Shown in pieces: positions 1 to 9,098 of a DNA stretch of 64,000 nt. A program made the position numbers and the translations under genes. The notes under the pieces are model-generated. The model did not search any database. It was given only the letters and a program-made list of their open reading frames with translations, and had not been told where the DNA came from. Position 1 is the stretch's first letter. Every line of letters begins with the position of its first letter. The stretch is from positions 124,001 through 188,000 of the forward strand of contig NZ_RQXX01000001.1 in the NCBI RefSeq assembly GCF_004011175.1, in the 5' to 3' direction. Origin of the DNA: Mesobaculum littorinae (GTDB taxonomy: Bacteria > Pseudomonadota > Alphaproteobacteria > Rhodobacterales > Rhodobacteraceae).

Positions 1-1
1 C

Positions 2-109
2 GCTCGCGCGTGTTTCGAAGCCGCGCTGGCCAGCCCCGCGATGAAGGTCGAGATGGTGATGATCGCCCGCGCCACGGGCGCGCCGGCAAAAGACGCCCCC
101 GCCGCGTAA
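2..109 (+). CDS. 3' end of probable RidA-family protein (partial)
   Basis: Only the last 35 codons are inside the window, read in frame 2 up to a TAA. The segment ARACFEAALASPAMKVEMV followed by MIARA resembles the last strand of RidA/YjgF-family proteins, where an Ala-Arg-Ala core is followed by a strand of the type KVEI-V-A and a short disordered tail. RidA proteins are small trimers that hydrolyse reactive enamine/imine intermediates in the cytoplasm. The 5' part lies outside the window, so the active-site arginine context cannot be checked. The assignment rests on one short segment and is tentative. Confidence 0.5.
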   Translation, partial: ARACFEAALASPAMKVEMVMIARATGAPAKDAPAA

Positions 110-248
110 GCGATGCGCACCGCCCCCCGTCGCCGACCACGACACCGGCGTCGTTATCGGAGCTGTCGCTGGGGCCTGCGCTGTCGGCGGCCCAGGCGAT
201 CTGGCCCGGGGTCTATGCAGGCGCCACGCGCACGGGGGCGCGACGCCC

Positions 249-818
249 TTGCCCGTCGGAGCGGGCGGTATCTCCCTTCTGGTGGGGCAGGTCCGCTACG
301 GCGGCGCGGCCACGCAGGACAGGTTCGCCGCCACTTTGATGGCCGCCATCGAGGACGGGATCGTCGCCGACGCGGTGATAGCCGGGTCGGGGCGCGAGGC
401 GACGGCCCTCTGGCAACTGCGCAAGGCCTGCACCGAGTGGTGCTTTGCCCAAGGCAGGCTGGTGCCGCACGACATCAGCCTGCCGCCGATGCACCTGCCT
501 GCCTTCTGCGCCCGCGCGGCCGGGATCGTGGCCGCGATCGACCCGGGGGCACGCAGCCACATCTATGGCCACCTTGGCGACGGCAACCTGCATAACCTCG
601 TGCAGACTGCAGAGGGCGCGGCGGTTTCCGAGGCGGTAAATGCGTTGGTGGTCGAGATGGGCGGATCGGTCACGGCCGAGCCTGGCATGGGGCGGGGCAA
701 GGCCCGCTGGCTGCCGCTGGTGGCCGATGCTCCGGGCATCGCCGCGATGGCGCGGCTGAAGGCGGCATTCGACCCCAGGGGTATCCTCAACCCCCGCCGG
801 GTGCTGGGCGCCGGTTGA
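249..818 (+). pseudogene. FAD-linked oxidase C-terminal fragment (GlcD/D-2-hydroxyacid dehydrogenase type)
   Basis: The 189-residue frame matches only the C-terminal domain of VAO-type flavoenzymes such as GlcD or D-lactate dehydrogenase. HLGDGNLH lies near residue 100, and the segment ending in ILNPRRVL is the usual C-terminus. Intact family members have 420-480 residues, and the N-terminal FAD-binding PP-loop domain is absent. The frame stays open back to about position 111, but that stretch does not look like the missing domain. The family motif EHGIG near the C-terminus reads EPGMG, so a conserved histidine is lost. The TTG at 249 is only a nominal start. It sits between the ridA-like end and convergent purD, and is best read as a decayed remnant. 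A shortened functional protein is less likely. Confidence 0.6.
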
Positions 819-877
819 AACCGGACGGGGCGACCCGCGCGCCCACGCCCCGCGACCGGCGCGGCCACCGGTCAGGC

Positions 878-2143
878 TTAGCCCAGAGCGCGCCAGCCGA
901 TGTCGCGGCGCACGAAGCCTTCGGGCCAGTCGATCCCGTCGACCAGCGCGTAGGCCCGCGCCTGAGCCTCGGCCAGCGTCGCACCGCGCGCGGTCGCGCC
1001 CAGAACCCGGCCGCCCGCGGCTTCGATCTTGCCGCCCTCGGCCCGGGTGCCCGCGTGGAACACCATGTGCGCGGCATCCTCGGGCAGGGTGTCGAGCCCG
1101 CGGATCTCGGTCCCCTTTTCATAGGCGCCGGGATAGCCGCGCGCGGCCATCACCACGCAGACCGCGTGATCCTCGGCCCAGGTCACCTGCATGTCGCCCA
1201 GACGCCCCTCGGCCACCGCCTGCATCAGGTCCAGCGCCTGCGCCCCCAGCCGCATCATCAGGGCCTGGCATTCGGGGTCGCCGAAGCGGACGTTGTATTC
1301 CACCAGCCGCGGCGCGCCGTTGTCGATCATCAGCCCGACATAGAGCACGCCGCGATAGGGCGTCCCGCGGCGGGCCATCTCGGCCATGGTGGGGCGCACG
1401 ATGTCGTCCAGCGCCCGCGTCGACACCGCGTCGGTCATCACCGGGGCAGGGGAATAGGCGCCCATGCCGCCGGTGTTGGGACCGGTGTCGCCGTCGCCCA
1501 CACGCTTGTGGTCCTGCGCGGTGCCAAATGGCAGCACCGTGTCGCCGTCGACCAGCACGAAGAACGATGCCTCCTCGCCGCGCATCATCTCCTCGATCAC
1601 CACCGCGGCGCCCGCCGCGCCGAAGCTGCCCGCGAACATGTCGTCAAGCGCGGCCAGCGCCTCGGCCTCGGTTTCGGCCACGACGACGCCCTTGCCCGCG
1701 GCAAGGCCATCCGCCTTGACCACGATGGGCGCACCCTTCGCGCGCACGTAGGCCTGCGCGGGCTCCAGCGCCTCGAACCGTGCCCAGGCTGCGGTGGGGG
1801 CGCCGGCGGCGTCGCAGATCTCTTTGGTGAAGGTCTTCGAGGTTTCCAGCCGGGCGGCCGCTGCCGAGGGGCCGAAGACGGCGATCCCGGCCTGCGCCAG
1901 CGTATCGGCGACCCCGGCTTCGAGCGGCGCCTCGGGCCCGATGATGACAAGGTCGATCGCCTCGGCCTCGGCGAATTCGGTCACGGCGCCGCCGTCGAGG
2001 ATGTCGAGGCTGGCGCATTCCGCGATCATCGCGATGCCCGCGTTGCCCGGCGCGACGATCAGCTTGTCGCATTTGGGGTTCTGCATCACCGCCCAGGCCA
2101 GGCTGTGTTCGCGGCCACCGCCGCCCAGGATCAGGATGTTCAT
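878..2143 (-). CDS. purD: phosphoribosylamine-glycine ligase
   Basis: The 421-residue protein catalyses the ATP-dependent joining of glycine to 5-phosphoribosylamine, the second step of purine synthesis, in the cytoplasm. It starts with the typical MNILILGGGGREHSLAW (N domain) and then has an ATP-grasp fold: the phosphate-binding GLAAGKGVVVA lies near residues 145-155, and the metal-binding region VRFGDPECQ lies near residue 285. Length matches the family (about 420-430). It is divergently arranged with xseA across a 97-bp gap that holds a tandem 20-bp repeat. Its 3' end converges on the oxidase fragment. purL, another gene of the pathway, is elsewhere in the window, so the genes are dispersed as in many Alphaproteobacteria. 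Confidence 0.97.
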   Translation of the reverse strand: MNILILGGGGREHSLAWAVMQNPKCDKLIVAPGNAGIAMIAECASLDILDGGAVTEFAEAEAIDLVIIGPEAPLEAGVADTLAQAGIAVFGPSAAAARLETSKTFTKEICDAAGAPTAAWARFEALEPAQAYVRAKGAPIVVKADGLAAGKGVVVAETEAEALAALDDMFAGSFGAAGAAVVIEEMMRGEEASFFVLVDGDTVLPFGTAQDHKRVGDGDTGPNTGGMGAYSPAPVMTDAVSTRALDDIVRPTMAEMARRGTPYRGVLYVGLMIDNGAPRLVEYNVRFGDPECQALMMRLGAQALDLMQAVAEGRLGDMQVTWAEDHAVCVVMAARGYPGAYEKGTEIRGLDTLPEDAAHMVFHAGTRAEGGKIEAAGGRVLGATARGATLAEAQARAYALVDGIDWPEGFVRRDIGWRALG

Positions 2144-2193
2144 CGTCTCGTGCGCCCCGCTTTTCCTTCCGGCGCCGCCGTTCTAGGGTCGGG

Positions 2194-2233
2194 GTCCGCA
2201 CATCACAAGCGGCGTCCGCAGATCACAAGGCGC
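2194..2233. repeat. tandem direct repeat of 20 bp between purD and xseA
   Basis: Two adjacent copies of a 20-bp unit (2194-2213 and 2214-2233) share GTCCGCA-ATCACAAG and differ at only a few positions. They end eight bases before the xseA start codon, so the second copy occupies the xseA ribosome-binding region, which lacks a strong GGAGG. The repeat could be a duplicated regulator site or simply a small duplication. Confidence 0.7.
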
Positions 2234-2240
2234 AGTTCCC

Positions 2241-3797
2241 ATGTCCGACCTCTTCGAAGATCCAGACCCCGCGCCGGGGGGCAACCTGCCGGAATTCTCC
2301 GTCTCGGAAATCTCGGGCGCGGTGAAACGGGTGCTCGAGGGCGAGTTCGGGCGCGTCCGCGTGCGCGGCGAGGTGGGGCGGGTGTTCCGCGCCCGGTCTG
2401 GGCACCTCTACTTCGACATCAAGGATGATCGGTCGGTGCTGGCCTCGGTCTGCTGGAAGGGGCAGTGCGCGGCGCTCGAGACCCTGCCCGAAGAGGGCAT
2501 GGAGGTGATCGCGACGGGCAAGCTGACGACCTTCGGCTCGCAGTCGAAATACCAGCTGACGGTCGACGACCTGCGGCCCGCGGGCGTCGGCGCCCTGATG
2601 GCGATGCTGGAAAAGCGCAAGGCGGCGCTGCAGGCCGAGGGCCTTTTCGATCCCGCGCGCAAGCGGCCCTTGCCCTACCTGCCCGAGGTCATCGGCGTCG
2701 TCACATCGCCCTCGGGCGCGGTGATCCGCGATATCCTGCACCGCCTGCGCGACCGGTTCCCGCGCAAGGTGCTGGTGTGGCCGGTGGCGGTGCAGGGCAA
2801 GGCCTGCGCGCCCGAGGTGACGCGCGCGATCGAGGGATTCAACGCGCTGACACCGGGCGGCGCGATGCCGCGGCCGGACCTGATCATAGTCGCGCGCGGC
2901 GGCGGCTCGATCGAGGATCTCTGGGGGTTCAACGAAGAGTCCGTCGCCCGCGCGGCGGCGGCCTCGCAGATTCCGCTGATCTCGGCCGTGGGGCACGAGA
3001 CGGACACCACGCTGATCGACTACGTCTCGGACCACCGGGCGCCCACGCCCACCGCCGCGGCCGAGGCCGCCGTGCCGGTCCGGCTCGATCTTCTGGCCAC
3101 GCTCGACAAGCAGGCGGCGCGGTTGTCGGGCAGCCTGACCCGCGCGGTGGGGCAACGCCGGCAGCGGCTGGCCGACCTGTCGCGCGCCTTGCCGCGGCCC
3201 GCCGGGCTGACGCAACCGGCGCGGCAACGGCTGGACTGGCTGGAGACCCGGCTGCCGGCGGCGCTGACCGGCCTGGCCCAGGCGCGGCGGTCAGAACTGG
3301 CGCAACTGGCGGCCACCTTGCGGCCGCAAGGGCTGGCCGCGCGGATCGCGGCAGAGCGGCGGCATCTGGATCAGCTGCCCCCGCGGATGGCGCAGGCCCT
3401 GGCGGGCGGGCGACGGCAGGCGGCACGCGATCTCGACCGGCTTGCCCTGCGCCTGTCGGACCGGCCAATCCGGCGCGATATCGCCCGCGGGCACGAGGCG
3501 GTGGACCGGGTCGCGGCGCGGCTGACGCCCCGTTTTCGCGACCGGATCGAGGCCGAAGCCAAACGGCTCGCCGCGCTCGATCGCCTGCGCGTCACGCTGG
3601 GCTACGAGGCGACGCTGGCCCGCGGCTATGCCGTGGTCCGGGGCGATGGTGAGGTCGTCACGACCAAGGCCGCGGCCGAGACGGCGCGCAGCCTTGAGAT
3701 CCAGTTCCGCGACGGGCGCCTGACCCTGGGCGCCGCGCCGCCGCGTAGGCGCAAGCCGAAGGACGAGCCGCCGCCGGAGCAGGGAAGCCTGCTGTAG
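2241..3797 (+). CDS. xseA: exodeoxyribonuclease VII large subunit
   Basis: The 518-residue large subunit of exonuclease VII degrades single-stranded DNA to oligonucleotides together with XseB. The N-terminal OB-fold (about residues 12-105; EFSVSEISGAVKRVLEGEFG, then VRVRGEVG) binds ssDNA. The catalytic domain follows, with GVVTSPSGAVIRDILHRL near residue 152 and the segment IIVARGGGSIEDLWGFN near 215. A coiled-coil region rich in Arg, Gln and Ala runs from about 290 to 440. The C-terminal segment LARGYAVV is typical. The ATG at 2241 gives the usual MSDL start. The protein is slightly longer than the roughly 450-residue E. coli enzyme, because of an extended tail (PPRRRKPKDEPPPEQGSLL) common in this order. 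xseB is not adjacent. Confidence 0.96.
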   Translation: MSDLFEDPDPAPGGNLPEFSVSEISGAVKRVLEGEFGRVRVRGEVGRVFRARSGHLYFDIKDDRSVLASVCWKGQCAALETLPEEGMEVIATGKLTTFGSQSKYQLTVDDLRPAGVGALMAMLEKRKAALQAEGLFDPARKRPLPYLPEVIGVVTSPSGAVIRDILHRLRDRFPRKVLVWPVAVQGKACAPEVTRAIEGFNALTPGGAMPRPDLIIVARGGGSIEDLWGFNEESVARAAAASQIPLISAVGHETDTTLIDYVSDHRAPTPTAAAEAAVPVRLDLLATLDKQAARLSGSLTRAVGQRRQRLADLSRALPRPAGLTQPARQRLDWLETRLPAALTGLAQARRSELAQLAATLRPQGLAARIAAERRHLDQLPPRMAQALAGGRRQAARDLDRLALRLSDRPIRRDIARGHEAVDRVAARLTPRFRDRIEAEAKRLAALDRLRVTLGYEATLARGYAVVRGDGEVVTTKAAAETARSLEIQFRDGRLTLGAAPPRRRKPKDEPPPEQGSLL

Positions 3798-3972
3798 CGC
3801 GGGCCTCGCCCCGCCCGGCTGGTCCGCAACCCCGCACAGACCCGTGCGCGGGCGTTGGAGCGCGGGCGGCTACGGAGGCGCCCGTGGATCCGGGCATGCC
3901 CACGGATCCGGACATGACCGACAGGCGCGGAGGACCGAACATGTCCTGCCTGCGCCAGCGGCGTTTCAAGGA

Positions 3973-4323
3973 TCAGAAGTGGTCGACCTCTCCCGCCTCC
4001 ATGCCCTGCGTCGCCTCGTCGCCCGCAAGACGCGTGCGCATGTCGGCCAGCGTGACGGGGGCGAGCACGGCCGCTCCGGGCACCGTCATGCCCGCGACAC
4101 TGGGTAGCGCGGTGCACCGCCGCGCCACGCCTGCCAGCGCCTCGAGCGATTGCGTCATCAGGTCGAGCGCCTGAAGATCGCGACGAAGGTCAGACATGTT
4201 GGCGCGACCGGCGACGGCTTCGGCCACGACGTGTTCGACGTCCCTGGCAAGGTCGGTCAGCTGCGACAATTCCCCGGCCATGCCGTTCAGCAGCCGATCC
4301 AGCGGCAGCGATGCCTCGGCCAT
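3973..4323 (-). CDS. small helical chemotaxis-operon protein with DxxxQ motif (CheT/CheZ-like candidate)
   Basis: This 116-residue protein is the last gene of the chemotaxis operon, one base downstream of a cheY. I do not recognise it as an annotated family by full sequence. Residues 8-66 look like a pair of amphipathic helices. The segment LQALDLMTQSLEAL contains D54-L-M-T-Q58, matching the DxxxQ signature with which CheZ, and the related CheT of rhizobia, dephosphorylate CheY-P. The C-terminal third (about 75-116) is less structured and acidic. No membrane segment or signal peptide is visible. Position next to cheY, helical content and motif together suggest a CheY phosphatase or CheY-binding protein. 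This is an inference, because short DxxxQ matches can arise by chance. Confidence 0.65.
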   Translation of the reverse strand: MAEASLPLDRLLNGMAGELSQLTDLARDVEHVVAEAVAGRANMSDLRRDLQALDLMTQSLEALAGVARRCTALPSVAGMTVPGAAVLAPVTLADMRTRLAGDEATQGMEAGEVDHF

Positions 4324-4324
4324 T

Positions 4325-4711
4325 CTAGAGCTTTCCCACGACGCGTTCGATGCAGGCCTTCATGGCCGGCGGGGTGAACGGCTTTTCGATGTAGTTGTTC
4401 ATCGCCAGCGCCCGTCCACGCGTCACGGTCTCCTTGTCCATCCGACCGGACACGAGGATGAAGCCGATACGCTGGGTCGACTTGTTGCCGCGCAATCCCT
4501 CCAGCAGGCCAAGCCCGTCCATGCCGGGCATGTTGAAGTCGGAGATCACCAGATGAACCGGACTGGCGGATAGCTGTTTCAACGCCTTGGCGCCTTCGTT
4601 GCATGTGTCGTAATGCTTGACGCCCATCCAGTCGAGCGCCTGCGTAATCAGCCCACGGCTGGTCGACATGTCGTCCACCACCATGACCCGAAGACTGTCT
4701 TTCAGTGACAT
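4325..4711 (-). CDS. cheY: CheY-type single-domain response regulator
   Basis: This 128-residue stand-alone receiver domain has acidic pocket residues D13/D14, phospho-acceptor D58 in LVISDFNMPGMDGL, a serine in FILVSGR where CheY has Thr/Ser-87, and the conserved lysine in YIEKPF. CheY-P normally binds the flagellar switch. Here it could also be a phosphate sink, because a second CheY is encoded in the same operon. It lies 13 bp downstream of cheR and one base upstream of the DxxxQ protein, consistent with one transcript. Confidence 0.93.
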   Translation of the reverse strand: MSLKDSLRVMVVDDMSTSRGLITQALDWMGVKHYDTCNEGAKALKQLSASPVHLVISDFNMPGMDGLGLLEGLRGNKSTQRIGFILVSGRMDKETVTRGRALAMNNYIEKPFTPPAMKACIERVVGKL

Positions 4712-4724
4712 TGTCGCGTTCCTC

Positions 4725-5612
4725 CTAGGTCCTGAAGCCGGGGCCTGCGGTTTTCCGATAAGCCGTGATGCCGGCCGACTTCAGGCCGATCCCGGTTTCG
4801 TTTGCCACCCGTTCTGAGTGGCCGATGTAAAGTGCGCCGCCCGGCGCCAGAAGCTCGGCAAAGCGGCTCCAGATCTGCGCCTGTGTCTCGCGTTCGAAAT
4901 AAATTGCGACGTTGCGACAGAAGATTACGTCGAAGGGGCCCGAGACCGGCCAGCTGGCCATCAGGTTGAGCGGGCGAAATGCGATGAGGCGCTTCAGATC
5001 GTCGCGCGCGCTGATCGATCCATCGGCATGTTCGTCGAAGAACTTGGCCCGTCGGGCGGGGTCCAGCCCTGTCTGCGCGGCCACCTGGTAGCGCCCCTCG
5101 CTCGCGGTGGCGAGGACGGTGGTGTCGATATCCGTGGCAAGGATCCTGACGTCGTGGCGATGGATGTCGGGGCAGGCCTCGATCAGCGTCATCGCGATGC
5201 AATAGGCCTCTTGCCCCGTGGAGCAGGCCGCCGACCACAGCCGCACCCGACCGCCCGCGCGGGCCCGCGCGACCAGCTCGGGCGCGACGTCGCGGGCCAG
5301 CATCTGGAAATGATGCTCCTCGCGGAAAAAGGCGGTCACGTTCGTCGTCAGCGCGGCGAGGAAATGGTCCCGTTCACCACTGCCGGCGTCGCTCAGCACG
5401 AAATTGCAGTAGCTGGTGAAACTGCTCTGTCCCAGGGCGCGCAGCCGTTTGGCCAGACGCGAATACACCAGCGGCTTCTTGTTGTCGGCAAGATGAATCC
5501 CCGCCCAGTCGCGCAGCGTCGTGGCGATCAGGTGAAAATCCTCGTCCGAGAACGGGAATTCGCGCGAGCCCGAGGTCCCCGGATCCGGCGAGGGGGCGAC
5601 GGCCCCGCTCAC
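4725..5612 (-). CDS. cheR: chemotaxis receptor methyltransferase CheR
   Basis: The 295-residue S-adenosylmethionine-dependent enzyme methylates glutamates of chemoreceptors. A small N-terminal helical domain (about 18-85) precedes the Rossmann-fold methyltransferase domain. SAM-binding features are [20 protein letters not shown] near residue 120 and the segment [18 protein letters not shown] near residue 230. The ATG overlaps the cheW stop codon by four bases (ATGA), implying translational coupling. No cheB methylesterase follows, so the reversing enzyme must be encoded elsewhere or be absent. No receptor-binding C-terminal pentapeptide motif can be judged here because no receptor is in the window. 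Confidence 0.95.
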   Translation of the reverse strand: MSGAVAPSPDPGTSGSREFPFSDEDFHLIATTLRDWAGIHLADNKKPLVYSRLAKRLRALGQSSFTSYCNFVLSDAGSGERDHFLAALTTNVTAFFREEHHFQMLARDVAPELVARARAGGRVRLWSAACSTGQEAYCIAMTLIEACPDIHRHDVRILATDIDTTVLATASEGRYQVAAQTGLDPARRAKFFDEHADGSISARDDLKRLIAFRPLNLMASWPVSGPFDVIFCRNVAIYFERETQAQIWSRFAELLAPGGALYIGHSERVANETGIGLKSAGITAYRKTAGPGFRT

Positions 5613-6073
5613 GCCGCTTCCTCGGCCGTGGTGGGCAGGACGCGGTCGAGGTCGATCAGGCGGATCATCCGGTCGCCTTCCGAGATCACGCCCTTCACGA
5701 AGGCCTTGGCCAGTTCCGAGGCAACGTTGGGCGTGGGCTGGATCGTTTCCTCAGGCACGGTCAGGATGTCGAAGACGGCTTCGACCAGCAGGCCGATGAT
5801 CTGGTTGCCGACGATAGAGATGACGATCACGTTGCGATCGCTGTCGGGCAGGGCGCCCAGACCCAGCCGCGCCGCCAGGTCGACGATCGGCACGACCGAT
5901 CCGCGCAGGTTGATGACGCCGCGCACGTAACTTGGCGCGTGCGGCAGCGACGTGGTCTTGGTCCAGCCGCGGATTTCGCGGATCGAGATGATGTCGACGC
6001 AGAAATCCTGTTCGGCAGTGCGAAAAGCAACCAGTTCGCGGTCGCCGGTCTGGGCTGTGTTGGGATCATGCAT
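5609..6073 (-). CDS. cheW: chemotaxis coupling protein CheW
   Basis: The 154-residue protein with a single CheW (SH3-like double barrel) domain links CheA to chemoreceptors in the membrane-proximal signalling array. Typical segments are [20 protein letters not shown] (residues 13-32), the conserved [20 protein letters not shown] near residues 50-69, and an acidic C-terminal stretch. Its first eight bases overlap the end of cheA and its stop overlaps cheR, so the three are tightly coupled. Length is normal for the family. Confidence 0.95.
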   Translation of the reverse strand: MHDPNTAQTGDRELVAFRTAEQDFCVDIISIREIRGWTKTTSLPHAPSYVRGVINLRGSVVPIVDLAARLGLGALPDSDRNVIVISIVGNQIIGLLVEAVFDILTVPEETIQPTPNVASELAKAFVKGVISEGDRMIRLIDLDRVLPTTAEEAA

Positions 6074-8303
6074 GGCGCGGTTCCGTCTGGGGCGTGTCGG
6101 TCTCGGTCATCGCCGCGGCGTTGAAGAAGGCGCTGCGGTCGACGAGTGTGTTCGTGTCCATGATCAGGGCGACCTGTCCGTCCCCGAAGACGGTTGCGGC
6201 GGCGACCCCCCGCACCCGGCGGAAGTTCTCTTCGAGGCTCTTGATGACGACCTGCCGATGGTCCTGGATGTCGTCGACAAGCAGGGCCGCGCGGGCATCG
6301 TCATCGGTTTCGATCAGCAGCACGACCTTGTCGGCGGGAGAGTCGAGCGGCGGCCGGAAGCCCAGCACGTGGCCCACGTCGACGATCGGCAGGTAGGAGC
6401 CGCGCACCGAAACGACCCAGTCGTTCATGCCAAGGGCCTGCACGTCCGAGGGCGAGGGGCGCAGGGTTTCGACGATCGCGGTGATCGGCACGACCATCTG
6501 CTGGCCAGAGACGTCGACGACCATTCCATCCAGCACCGCGAGCGTCAGTGGCAGAGAGATGGTGAAGGTCGTCCCCTTGCCGGGAAAGGAGGTGATCGAC
6601 ACGGTGCCGCCCAGATCCTGGATCGCGCTGCGGACAACATCCATCCCGACCCCGCGCCCAGACAGGCTTGAAACCTCGGCGGCGGTAGAAAAACCGGGCA
6701 AAAACAGAAGGTTGTCTATCTCGGACGCGGTCAGGTCGGCCTCGGGCGAGATCAATCCCTTTTCCTCGGCGATCTGGCGCACGCGCGGGCGGTTGATGCC
6801 GCCCCCGTCATCGGCAATGGTGATGACCACGCGCCCGGACCGGTGACCGGCAGAGAGCGTCACTGTGCCCTCTTCGGGCTTTCCGACCTCGGCCCGTTTC
6901 GCGGCGTTTTCCAGCCCGTGGTCGACGGCGTTTCGGATCATGTGGGTCAGCGGGTCCGAGAGCTTTTCGAACACCGTCTTGTCGACCTCGGTGGTGTCGC
7001 CAACCGTTTCCAGCCGGGCCGATTTCCCCGTGGCTTCAGAGGCTTCGCGCACGATCCGGAACATGCGCTGGAACAGCGGCTTCACCGGCTGCGCACGGAT
7101 CGCCATCACGCTTTCCTGCATTTCGCGCGACAATTGCTTGAGCTCGTCCAGCCCGATCAGAACGTCCGATCCGGGGGCGAGGTTCAGCTGCTCGATCGCC
7201 TGCGTCAGCATCGCCTGATGGATGACCAGCTCGCCCACGACGTTTATCAGGCGGTCGACCCGGTCCAGAGCGACGCGGATGGTCTGCGCGCCCTGCGCGC
7301 GGGCATTGCCGCCACCACCTGCACCCCCGCCGCCGGCGGTGGGTTCGGCCGGTTTTGCCGGGGGGGCGCCCGCGCCGGAGCCGGAGGCCGTCGACGCCGT
7401 GTCGGTCGGGGGCTGCGGAGAAGGTTCCTGCGGGGCGGCCCCGGTCTCGTTACCCGGGGTGGCGGTCTCTTCGGCGCCGGGCGCAGGGTCGTCGCCGTCT
7501 GGTTCGGCCGCGATGTCGGGGGCGTCCTGCGTGTCCGCGTCGTCGGTGTCGAACGCGCCCGAGGGCTCTTCGAGCTCGATGATGTCGAGGGTGCAGGCGC
7601 CTTCGACGAACTCGAAAACCTCTTCGACCGCGGCCATGCCCTGGTCGGTGCCCAACAGGATGTCCCATGCAAGATAGGCGCGCGACGGGTCGAGATCATC
7701 GAAGGGCGGCAGGGCCTGCGGGTTCAGCGTGACCGCGTAGTCGCCCATTTCGGACAACTCGCGCAGCAGCGGCTGCGGATCGTTGCCGGTCAGGTAGGCA
7801 TCGGGGTTGGGCCGGAAGCCGATGCGGAACTCGGACCGCGAGGGCCCCAGGTCGAGGTCGAGCGAGAAGTCCATCGCCATCGGGGCGAAGTCGATCTCCT
7901 CGTCATCGTCATCCTCGCTGACCGGCATCGCCTGTTCGAGGTCGATCAGGATCTTCTCGCCGCGCTCCTGGTTGGCGGTCGTGCCATCGCGCGTGGATTC
8001 CACCAGGTCCGTCAGGTGATCGGCCGCGTGATAGATGACCTTCATCAAGTCGGGCGTCACGGACAGCTTGCCCGACCGGACCGCGTCCAGAACCGATTCG
8101 AAACTATGGGCGAATCCGACCAGGTCGCCCAGGGCGAAGGCCCCGGCGCCGCCCTTGATCGAGTGTACGGCGCGGAAAACGCTGTTCACCGTCTCGATGT
8201 CGTTGGGATCGTCCTGAAGCAGGCGGAGCCCCTCGCTCATCGATTCGAGGAGGTCTTCGCATTCCAGGAAGAATGTGTCGCGCAGATCGCTGGTGCTGCT
8301 CAT
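6066..8303 (-). CDS. cheA: chemotaxis histidine kinase CheA
   Basis: The 745-residue kinase phosphorylates CheY in response to receptor state. Domain order: Hpt (about 1-105) with phospho-accepting H47 in [13 protein letters not shown]; an acidic middle region; a low-complexity Pro/Ala/Gly linker (about 265-345); the dimerisation helix pair [20 protein letters not shown] (about 355-400); the HATPase domain with N box [20 protein letters not shown] and G boxes ADDGGGINR and [10 protein letters not shown]; and the C-terminal CheW-like domain (about 600-735). A canonical P2 CheY-binding domain is not obvious in the middle region. Located between cheY (upstream) and cheW (downstream, 8-bp overlap). 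Confidence 0.96.
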   Translation of the reverse strand: MSSTSDLRDTFFLECEDLLESMSEGLRLLQDDPNDIETVNSVFRAVHSIKGGAGAFALGDLVGFAHSFESVLDAVRSGKLSVTPDLMKVIYHAADHLTDLVESTRDGTTANQERGEKILIDLEQAMPVSEDDDDEEIDFAPMAMDFSLDLDLGPSRSEFRIGFRPNPDAYLTGNDPQPLLRELSEMGDYAVTLNPQALPPFDDLDPSRAYLAWDILLGTDQGMAAVEEVFEFVEGACTLDIIELEEPSGAFDTDDADTQDAPDIAAEPDGDDPAPGAEETATPGNETGAAPQEPSPQPPTDTASTASGSGAGAPPAKPAEPTAGGGGAGGGGNARAQGAQTIRVALDRVDRLINVVGELVIHQAMLTQAIEQLNLAPGSDVLIGLDELKQLSREMQESVMAIRAQPVKPLFQRMFRIVREASEATGKSARLETVGDTTEVDKTVFEKLSDPLTHMIRNAVDHGLENAAKRAEVGKPEEGTVTLSAGHRSGRVVITIADDGGGINRPRVRQIAEEKGLISPEADLTASEIDNLLFLPGFSTAAEVSSLSGRGVGMDVVRSAIQDLGGTVSITSFPGKGTTFTISLPLTLAVLDGMVVDVSGQQMVVPITAIVETLRPSPSDVQALGMNDWVVSVRGSYLPIVDVGHVLGFRPPLDSPADKVVLLIETDDDARAALLVDDIQDHRQVVIKSLEENFRRVRGVAAATVFGDGQVALIMDTNTLVDRSAFFNAAAMTETDTPQTEPRHA

Positions 8304-8307
8304 CGGA

Positions 8308-8676
8308 TCAGGCCATCGCGACGCGGCGGATCGCCGTGATCAGGCGCGTCTCCTCGAAGGGTTTGACGATCCAGCCAGAGGCGCCGGCACGGCGTGCGCG
8401 GTCCTTCAGCGTTGCCGCGCTTTCGGTGGTGAGGACGAGGATCGGCAGGCCCGGCCAGTCGCCCGAGCCGCGCACGGCCTCGATGAACTGAAAGCCGTCC
8501 ATCTTGGGCATGTTGATGTCAGTGATCACGACATCGGGCGCCCCGGCCTGCAGCTTTTCCAGCCCGTCCCGGCCATCTTCGGCCAGACGCACCTCGAATC
8601 CCGCGTCGTTGAGCGCGAGGGTCAGCATTTCGCGCATCGTGCGGGAATCGTCGACGGCAAGAACGGTCAGCGGCAT
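8308..8676 (-). CDS. cheY: CheY-type response regulator
   Basis: The 122-residue receiver domain (start taken at the ATG overlapping the STAS stop as TGATG; a GTG one codon upstream is possible) has the acidic pair in LAVDDSRTMREML, phospho-acceptor near D53 in VVITDINMPKMDGF, the switch threonine in ILVLTTES and the lysine in WIVKPF. It fits the classical motor-binding CheY type more closely than the other receiver in this operon, which has a serine at the switch position. It lies four bases upstream of cheA. Confidence 0.93.
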   Translation of the reverse strand: MPLTVLAVDDSRTMREMLTLALNDAGFEVRLAEDGRDGLEKLQAGAPDVVITDINMPKMDGFQFIEAVRGSGDWPGLPILVLTTESAATLKDRARRAGASGWIVKPFEETRLITAIRRVAMA

Positions 8677-8951
8677 CACGCCCCCCTGTGATCTAGAAGC
8701 TCGGGATCGGCGCCCATCAGCGCGAAACTTTGTTGAAGCGCCTCGGACGGCTCATGAACGGCGAAATCGACGCCGTCGGACTGCCAGGCTTCGCGCGCGG
8801 CCAGCATCACCTGCAGCGCGGCGGCGCCGGCATGGCGCACCCGCGACAGGTCGACCGTCACGGGCTGGCCACGACGTGCGCGAAGCCCGTCGGCAAGCGC
8901 CTGCGCGCCTTGCATATCGAGCAATTCGTTGGCGGAAATCCTGTCGGTCAT
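8676..8951 (-). CDS. STAS-domain protein (anti-sigma-factor antagonist type)
   Basis: The 91-residue STAS domain protein has the pattern VTVDLSRVRHAGAAALQVML (residues 34-53), the place where SpoIIAA-like proteins carry their phosphorylatable serine. Here the sequence is HAGAAAL rather than D-S-G or S-S-A, so the usual serine is missing. It is the first gene of the chemotaxis operon and overlaps the downstream cheY by one base. STAS proteins occur at the head of chemotaxis operons in other Alphaproteobacteria, but their role there is not established. A scaffold or binding role is more likely than phospho-switching. Confidence 0.8.
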   Translation of the reverse strand: MTDRISANELLDMQGAQALADGLRARRGQPVTVDLSRVRHAGAAALQVMLAAREAWQSDGVDFAVHEPSEALQQSFALMGADPELLDHRGA

Positions 8952-9098
8952 CGCGGCAACGTCATCCTTCCCGGTGGGCCGGGCCCCCGGGATACGGTCC
9001 GGGGCGGCGCTACGCCGTTCCTGACGCAGAACCTTTAAGAATGCGTTGCGCGATGCCGCCCCGAGTGCCGAAGCGGCCGGGGCGGGAAACGATCGGCC

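Noticed and set aside
815-2428. A 537-codon plus-strand frame across purD
   Set aside because: Antisense to the well-supported purD gene, with no recognisable domain.
3798-3972. A small gene between xseA and the chemotaxis operon
   Set aside because: Only shadow frames; short GGATCCGG direct repeats near 3895-3915 were seen but show no terminator or gene.
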